A stretch of DNA of 42,848 nt from Pseudomonadota bacterium (GTDB lineage Bacteria > Pseudomonadota > Alphaproteobacteria > Rhizobiales > Devosiaceae). Both the position numbers and the translations under genes were made by a program. The number at the start of each line of letters is the position of its first letter. Within the stretch, counting starts at the first letter, position 1. Below are positions 37,978 through 42,848 of the stretch, piece after piece. Under the pieces are notes generated by a model that did not search any database, had not been told where the DNA came from, and worked only from the letters and a program-made list of their open reading frames with translations. The stretch is from positions 1 to 42,848 of the forward strand of contig JAEYTY010000142.1 of assembly GCA_023433775.1 (NCBI GenBank). Direction: 5' to 3'.

Positions 37978-40638
37978 ATGAGCGACATTCGCGTAACAAA
38001 AAATCGAGGGGGCTGGCGGCGCACGAGTACTGTGCAGGTCGCGGTGGCACTCGTTCTGATCCTGATCGCGGGGTTCTTTCTCGACCGGCAAAACCATCAG
38101 ATCGCCGAGGCGCGGATGCGCGCTTCCGCCTTTACCGAGCTGGCCGTGATCCGCGCCAAGCTCGAAGGCAATATTTCGGGCAATGTGCAATTGGTGCGCG
38201 GGCTTGTGGCCGCAGTGTCGACCGAGCCCGATATGGACCAGACCCGCTTTGCCGCGCTGGCGCATAACCTGTTCGAGGAACACAGCCAGTTGCGGTCCAT
38301 TGCGGCGGCGCCCGACCTGGTCATCCGGATGACCTATCCGCTTGCCGGCAATGAATCGGTTATCGGCGTCGACTATCGCACATTACCCCGGCAATGGGAT
38401 GCGGTGCGCGAAGTGGTTGATAAGGGCCATCTGGTGCTCGCGGGCCCCGTTGACCTGGTACAGGGCGGGCAGGGATTTGTCGGGCGGTTCCCCGTCTATA
38501 TCGACCAAGGGAACGAAAAACGACTCTGGGGCGTCGTCTCCGCCGTTGTGGATGTGGAACGGCTTTATGCTGATAGCGGCCTGCTCGATCCGTCCCTGGG
38601 CATGGATATTTCCCTCGTCGGCACGGATGCCAGGGGCAATGACGGTGCGCGTTTCTATGGTCCCGATCTGTCTAGCGCAAACCCCATAAGCGCACCGGTC
38701 AGCCTGCCTTTCGGCAATTGGCAAATTCTTGCCGCGCCCAAAGGTGGCTGGGTGCCTGATCCGTTTTCAACCTGGTCGCTGCGCGCCGTCATCGCCATTG
38801 CCGGTGGTCTCGTGCTGGTGCCCATTCTGCTGACCGGTCGCATGATCGGCGAACGCCATGCCCATATTCGCGAATTGCGCCGTCGACAGGCCGAACTGGT
38901 CCGTATCAGCCGCCGGCTCGGGCTTGCCCTCGACGCCTCCAAAATCGGCGTATGGGAAATGGACGTGGCGACCGGCAGCGAGACATGGGACGAGCGGACC
39001 AATGAACTCTATGGTCTGCCCCTCGATGGCGGGCCGCGCAGCCATGACCACTGGCGCGCCGTGGTGCATCCTGACGATCGGGACCGGGCCGAAGCCGATT
39101 TCCGGCGGATGATCGGCAAGGGGCGCTATGAATCGGACTATCGCGTCAAGCTGCCTGACGGGACCGTGCGCCATGTGCGCTCAATGGGGGCGCTTTATCG
39201 TGAACCCGGCGCTCCTGATCGGGTGATCGGCGTCAATTGGGACGTGACGGCTGACGTGGCGCTGAACGAAGATCTGCGCCGCGCCAAGCGGCTGACCGAA
39301 GCGCGCAATGGCGAGCTGGAAGCCGCCAAGATCCGCATTGAGCACAATGCATTGCATGACAGCCTGACCGGGCTGCCCAACCGGCGCTATCTCGACGAGA
39401 TGCTGCAGCGCGCCTCAGGCGAAGGCCACCATGGCACGGGCGGCATTGCCCTGCTCCATATCGATCTCGACCGCTTCAAACAGATCAATGACACGCTGGG
39501 ACACGCCGCAGGCGATGCCATGCTGATCCATGCCAGCCAGGTGCTGCGCGAGAATTGCCGCTATACCGATTTCGTCGCACGGATCGGCGGGGATGAATTC
39601 GTTGTGGTTTCTACGGCAGGGCAGGACGATGTGTGCCTGGCCGAGATGGCCGACCGCATCGTTGTTGCCATGCGCAAGCCGACGCGCCATGAGGGCCATG
39701 AATGCCGCATCGGGGTCAGTGTCGGCATTGCTGTGGCGCGCGGCGATAACATTGATGTGCGCCAATTGCTCGTCAACGCCGATATCGCGCTCTATCGCGC
39801 CAAGGCACGCGGCCGCAACCGCTATGAGTTCTTCTCGGCGGCGCTGCAGGCCGAGGTGATCAACACCAAACGGGTGGCCGACGAAATCCTCAATGGGCTG
39901 GAAAACAATGCCTTTGTTGCGCATTACCAGCCGCAGTTCGATGCCCATAGCCATGACCTTGTCGGCGTCGAAGCACTGGCGCGCTGGCAGCACCCTGCAG
40001 AGGGTCTCAAGGGCCCCGACAGTTTCATGACCATTGCCGAGGAGCTGAGCGTGGTCGGCAGCATTGACGGGCTGATCCTCGATCAGACCCTGAGCGACCT
40101 CAGACGCTGGGACAAAATGGGGCTCAATGTGCCGCGGGCCTCGGTCAATGTGTCCCTGCGCCGGCTGGCCGATGACAGCCTGATCGATACGCTCAAGACG
40201 CTCGACATCCAGCCCGGGCGGCTGGCCTTCGAATTGGTGGAATCCATCTATCTCGATGAGAGCGATGGCATGGTCGGCTGGAACATCGACCACATCAAGG
40301 AGATGGGGATCGACGTCGAGATCGACGATTTCGGCACCGGCTATGCCTCCATCGTGTCACTCCAGAAGCTGCATCCCACACGCCTCAAGATCGACAGGCT
40401 GCTGGTGCAGCCCATCGTGTCCGAGCGCGCCCAGCGTCGCCTGGTTTCTTCGATTGTCGATATCGGCAAGTCGATGGGCATTGAGATCGTTGCCGAGGGC
40501 GTCGAGACCATGGAGCAGGCGGCGATCCTGCGCGATCTTGGCTGCGATATCCTGCAGGGCTATGCCTTTGCGCGGCCCATGGACCGCGCCACGCTTGAAA
40601 CCTTCCTCAGCGCAGAAAGCTGGCGCCGCGCCTCGTGA
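37978..40638 (+). CDS. CHASE-PAS-GGDEF-EAL cyclic-di-GMP signalling protein
   Basis: The 886-residue membrane protein has TM1 near 17-35, an extracytoplasmic CHASE domain (about 70-200), TM2 near 266-285, a PAS domain (about 315-425), a GGDEF domain and an EAL domain. The diguanylate cyclase motif is RIGGDEF (GGDEF 537-541) with an I-site RYTD five residues before it, so product inhibition is expected. The EAL domain keeps EALARW (665-670), NVSLRRL, EIDDFGTGYAS, LKIDRLLV and VAEGVET, so phosphodiesterase looks active too. It may make or break c-di-GMP depending on the sensed ligand. It is 139 bp after ugpC on the same strand; a separate promoter is likely but not identified. Confidence 0.93.
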   Translation: MSDIRVTKNRGGWRRTSTVQVAVALVLILIAGFFLDRQNHQIAEARMRASAFTELAVIRAKLEGNISGNVQLVRGLVAAVSTEPDMDQTRFAALAHNLFEEHSQLRSIAAAPDLVIRMTYPLAGNESVIGVDYRTLPRQWDAVREVVDKGHLVLAGPVDLVQGGQGFVGRFPVYIDQGNEKRLWGVVSAVVDVERLYADSGLLDPSLGMDISLVGTDARGNDGARFYGPDLSSANPISAPVSLPFGNWQILAAPKGGWVPDPFSTWSLRAVIAIAGGLVLVPILLTGRMIGERHAHIRELRRRQAELVRISRRLGLALDASKIGVWEMDVATGSETWDERTNELYGLPLDGGPRSHDHWRAVVHPDDRDRAEADFRRMIGKGRYESDYRVKLPDGTVRHVRSMGALYREPGAPDRVIGVNWDVTADVALNEDLRRAKRLTEARNGELEAAKIRIEHNALHDSLTGLPNRRYLDEMLQRASGEGHHGTGGIALLHIDLDRFKQINDTLGHAAGDAMLIHASQVLRENCRYTDFVARIGGDEFVVVSTAGQDDVCLAEMADRIVVAMRKPTRHEGHECRIGVSVGIAVARGDNIDVRQLLVNADIALYRAKARGRNRYEFFSAALQAEVINTKRVADEILNGLENNAFVAHYQPQFDAHSHDLVGVEALARWQHPAEGLKGPDSFMTIAEELSVVGSIDGLILDQTLSDLRRWDKMGLNVPRASVNVSLRRLADDSLIDTLKTLDIQPGRLAFELVESIYLDESDGMVGWNIDHIKEMGIDVEIDDFGTGYASIVSLQKLHPTRLKIDRLLVQPIVSERAQRRLVSSIVDIGKSMGIEIVAEGVETMEQAAILRDLGCDILQGYAFARPMDRATLETFLSAESWRRAS

Positions 40639-40653
40639 CGCAGCGCCTTGGGG

Positions 40654-41379
40654 TCAGTCGACCAGGAAATAGGTGATGGTCGAAACGACCCGGACCTTCT
40701 TGTCGATCTGCTTTTCCGGCCGGTCATTAGGAATCTCCACCGCCGGCAGCACTTCGAACACGCCCTGATTGGCCGTCTGGATATCGCCTACGCGTGCGCC
40801 TGACTCGGTCGCAAACTGTTGGGCGGTTTCCTTGGCGCGCTGGGTGGCTTCGGTCAGCATTTCGGATTTGAGGTCATTGATGCCAGTGAAGACGAAGGAC
40901 GCGCCAGCGCTATAGGCGTCGGACGAGAAGACCACGCCCTGGCGCAGCAGATCGGCCACTGAACGGCTGGCTTCGGCCAGTTCGGTCACCTTGTCGGTCG
41001 TGACCAGCATGTCTTCGGTCAGGACGAAACGATATTCGTCGGGTGTCGAGCCGGCATTGTAACCCGCGGCGCGATCCTCAACGAGAACGTTCTGCACCTG
41101 GATTTCGGCATCGCCAAAGCCGCGATCGCCGAGGAAGGCGCGCACGGAACTCTCTGAATTTTCAAGGCTGGCGCGGGCCGCTTCGAGGCTCGGCCCGGTG
41201 GCGACAAAGCGGATAGGCCAGAAGCCGAGATCGGCCTGGACCGAACGCTCGCTCAGACCCTTGACCGTCACCACGCGCAAGGGCTGGCGGCTTTCGACCA
41301 GCGATGTGCCGACAAACCAGCCGGACAGGGCTATGCCTGCGGCAACGAAAAGCGCTGCAACAATACCAACCAATTTCAT
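40654..41379 (-). CDS. SIMPL-domain (DUF541) exported protein
   Basis: The 241-residue protein has an N-terminal membrane anchor or signal sequence (LVGIVAALFVAAGIALSGWFVG). A SIMPL domain follows with VVTVKGLSERSVQADLGFW, IQVQNVLVED, EYRFVLTEDMLVTTDKV and ATQRAKETAQQFATESGARVG. Family members are periplasmic or surface proteins of poorly known function; some act in oxidative-stress or mouse-signalling contexts that do not transfer here. It converges with the GGDEF-EAL gene (15 bp between stops). ATG 41379 starts the hydrophobic segment. It is probably a single gene. Confidence 0.85.
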   Translation of the reverse strand: MKLVGIVAALFVAAGIALSGWFVGTSLVESRQPLRVVTVKGLSERSVQADLGFWPIRFVATGPSLEAARASLENSESSVRAFLGDRGFGDAEIQVQNVLVEDRAAGYNAGSTPDEYRFVLTEDMLVTTDKVTELAEASRSVADLLRQGVVFSSDAYSAGASFVFTGINDLKSEMLTEATQRAKETAQQFATESGARVGDIQTANQGVFEVLPAVEIPNDRPEKQIDKKVRVVSTITYFLVD

Positions 41380-41491
41380 GGATCAACCCCCTATGTGCCC
41401 CTTGCAGAGTGCAAGCAGGACGCCCCGATCATGGCGCTTGCAAGGCATAGGATTGCCCGGCTGAACGGGACCTGAATAGAGGACAGACAGC

Positions 41492-41516
41492 AAAACGGCG
41501 GGCCCGGGACCCGCCG
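41492..41516 (-). terminator. Terminator of the peptide-type ABC ATPase gene
   Basis: A 7-bp stem CGGCGGG (41496-41502) / CCCGCCG (41510-41516) with a 7-nt loop lies 8 nt beyond the stop on the minus strand and is followed by TTTTG. Confidence 0.7.
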
Positions 41517-41524
41517 CAAAAGGC

Positions 41525-42848
41525 TCAGGCGACCTTGGAAATGTCGGGCACGGCGTCGAGCAACATGCGGGTATATTCGGCCTGCGGATTGTCGAAAATG
41601 GCGTCGGTTGCGCCCTTTTCAACCAACACGCCATTGTGCAGAACGCCCACCACGCTCGACATCTGGCGCACGACCGCAAGATTGTGGCTGATCAGCAGGT
41701 AGGTGAGGCCAAACTCTTCCTGGAGAGCCCGCATCAGATCAAGCACCTGCGCCTGCACCGACACGTCGAGCGCCGAGGTCGGCTCGTCGCAGACGATGAA
41801 TTCGGGCTGGCTCGAGAGCGCGCGCGCAATGGCGATGCGCTGGCGCTGGCCGCCTGAGAATTCATGCGGGAATTTGCGCATGACCGATGGATCGAGCCGA
41901 ACCTTGGCCAGCAGTTCGGCAACGCGATCCTGCACTTCGGAGCGGTTGCGCGCGATGCCCAAGGTCCGCATCGGCTCGGCCACGATGTCGGCCACACGCC
42001 AGCGCGGATTGAGGCTGGCATAGGGATCCTGGAAAATCATCTGCACGCGCTTGCGGCGCTCCTGATGGCCCTGGCCGCCGGCCCAGATATCGTGACCATC
42101 GACGAGGATTTTTCCCGCCGTGGGGCGCACAAGACCCACGATCATGCGAGCACAGGTCGATTTGCCCGAGCCGCTTTCGCCCACGAGACCGAAGGTCTGG
42201 CCCTTGGGGATGGAGAAGCTGACTTCGTTGACGGCGCGGAAAATCGTAGTCTTGCCGGGCAGCAGCTTCATGAAGCCGCCACCGCCGATTTCAAAGTCGC
42301 GGGTCAGACCGCGCACCTGCACATAGGCGCCGTCATCCTCGGGCAGTTCCGTCGCCGACATGGCATCGTCCTGCCGCGCGATGGTCGGGATGCTTTCGAT
42401 CAGCTTGATCGTATAGGGTTGCTGCGGGCGGCGGATGATGTCGCCCACCGTGCCGGTTTCGACCACCTTGCCATGATGCATCACCACCATGCGATCCGCC
42501 GTCTGGGCGATGACGCCCATGTCGTGCGTAATCAGCATGACGGCGGCGCCGCGGCTGGCGCAGAGCTTTTTCAGCACCTTGATGATCTGGGCCTGCACCG
42601 AGACGTCGAGCGCCGAGGTCGGCTCGTCGGCAATGATCAGTTCCGGCTCGGCGGCGATGGCCAAAGCAATAACCACGCGCTGGCGCATACCGCCCGAAAA
42701 CTGGTGGGGGTAGGAATTGATGCGCTCGGCGGCTTTGGGAATGCCGGCCTCGGTCAGAAGGTCGATGGCCTTTTGCCGTGCCTGCGCCTCGCTGAGGGGC
42801 AGATGCGTGCGGATGGTCTCGATCAGCTGCTCGCCCACGGTATAGAGG
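41525..42848 (-). CDS. Dipeptide/oligopeptide-type ABC transporter ATPase with two fused domains, N-terminus cut by window edge
   Basis: At least 440 residues are visible; the frame continues past 42848 (the edge codons read LYTVGEQL, typical of the DppD-like domain after its Q-loop), so the first Walker A is outside the window. Domain 1 shows FSGGMRQRVVIA and IIADEPTSALDVSV. Domain 2 shows Walker A GLVGESGSGKST, QMIFQDPYASLNPRW, FSGGQRQRIAIARAL and IVCDEPTSALDVSV. This is the DppD-DppF fusion type (YejF/GsiA-like) that powers import of peptides, opines or similar solutes. Its permeases should lie to the right of the window, upstream on the minus strand. The substrate is not readable. Confidence 0.92.
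   Translation of the reverse strand, partial: LYTVGEQLIETIRTHLPLSEAQARQKAIDLLTEAGIPKAAERINSYPHQFSGGMRQRVVIALAIAAEPELIIADEPTSALDVSVQAQIIKVLKKLCASRGAAVMLITHDMGVIAQTADRMVVMHHGKVVETGTVGDIIRRPQQPYTIKLIESIPTIARQDDAMSATELPEDDGAYVQVRGLTRDFEIGGGGFMKLLPGKTTIFRAVNEVSFSIPKGQTFGLVGESGSGKSTCARMIVGLVRPTAGKILVDGHDIWAGGQGHQERRKRVQMIFQDPYASLNPRWRVADIVAEPMRTLGIARNRSEVQDRVAELLAKVRLDPSVMRKFPHEFSGGQRQRIAIARALSSQPEFIVCDEPTSALDVSVQAQVLDLMRALQEEFGLTYLLISHNLAVVRQMSSVVGVLHNGVLVEKGATDAIFDNPQAEYTRMLLDAVPDISKVA

Overview
The window is dense, high-GC chromosomal DNA from an alphaproteobacterium, most likely Hyphomicrobiales (Rhizobiales) and perhaps a Devosia-type genome. The main support is a conserved core block on the minus strand: chvI-chvG-hprK-EIIA(Man)-HPr, then a DUF2937 gene, ahcY, a DivL-like pseudo-histidine kinase and tsaE, with pckA divergent from chvI. 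A ScfR/PccR-controlled propionyl-CoA operon, two solute ABC operons and short mosaic intergenic palindromes fit the same group. The genus is inference; no rRNA, tRNA or marker gene fixes it.

Layout. 1-131: end of a possible GntR-type regulator. 239-5007: CUT2 (ribose/xylose type) sugar ABC operon (binding protein, double ATPase, two permeases). 5037-5167: a large inverted repeat. 5284-8199: polA. 8216-10155: an accessory-looking patch with a solitary HsdR-N/PD-(D/E)xK protein, two copies of a double-hairpin repeat, two inverted copies of a 69-bp repeat, and an unexplained stretch that can fold into kissing loops. 10213-19363: tsaE, divL, ahcY, DUF2937, HPr, EIIA, HprK, ChvG and ChvI, all on the minus strand. 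19612-21204: pckA. 21277-25251: SleB-type cell-wall hydrolase (CtrA-like boxes upstream), HAD phosphatase, SelO-like AMPylase, gamma-carbonic anhydrase.

25252-33457 is a propionate unit: a ScfR/PccR-type regulator divergent from pccB - HEPN-like ORF - pccA - methylmalonyl-CoA mutase - epimerase. Together these take propionyl-CoA to succinyl-CoA. The HEPN-like ORF is AT-rich and looks inserted. 33615-37838 is ugpBAEC for glycerol-3-phosphate uptake, preceded by two perfect CTGTCAT Pho-box half-sites. 37978-40638 is a CHASE-PAS-GGDEF-EAL protein. 40654-41379 is a SIMPL-domain protein. 41525 to the right edge is a double ATPase of a peptide-type ABC importer, cut by the window end.

The features most worth following up are the Tyr-for-His kinase (DivL), the HEPN-like cargo gene inside the pcc operon, the Pho-box before ugp, the CtrA-like boxes before the wall hydrolase, the palindromic operator before ahcY, and the repeat-rich patch with possible structured RNA between polA and tsaE. 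I did not find a clearly new multi-gene system; the HEPN ORF, the lone nuclease and the structured intergenic RNA are the least explained parts.
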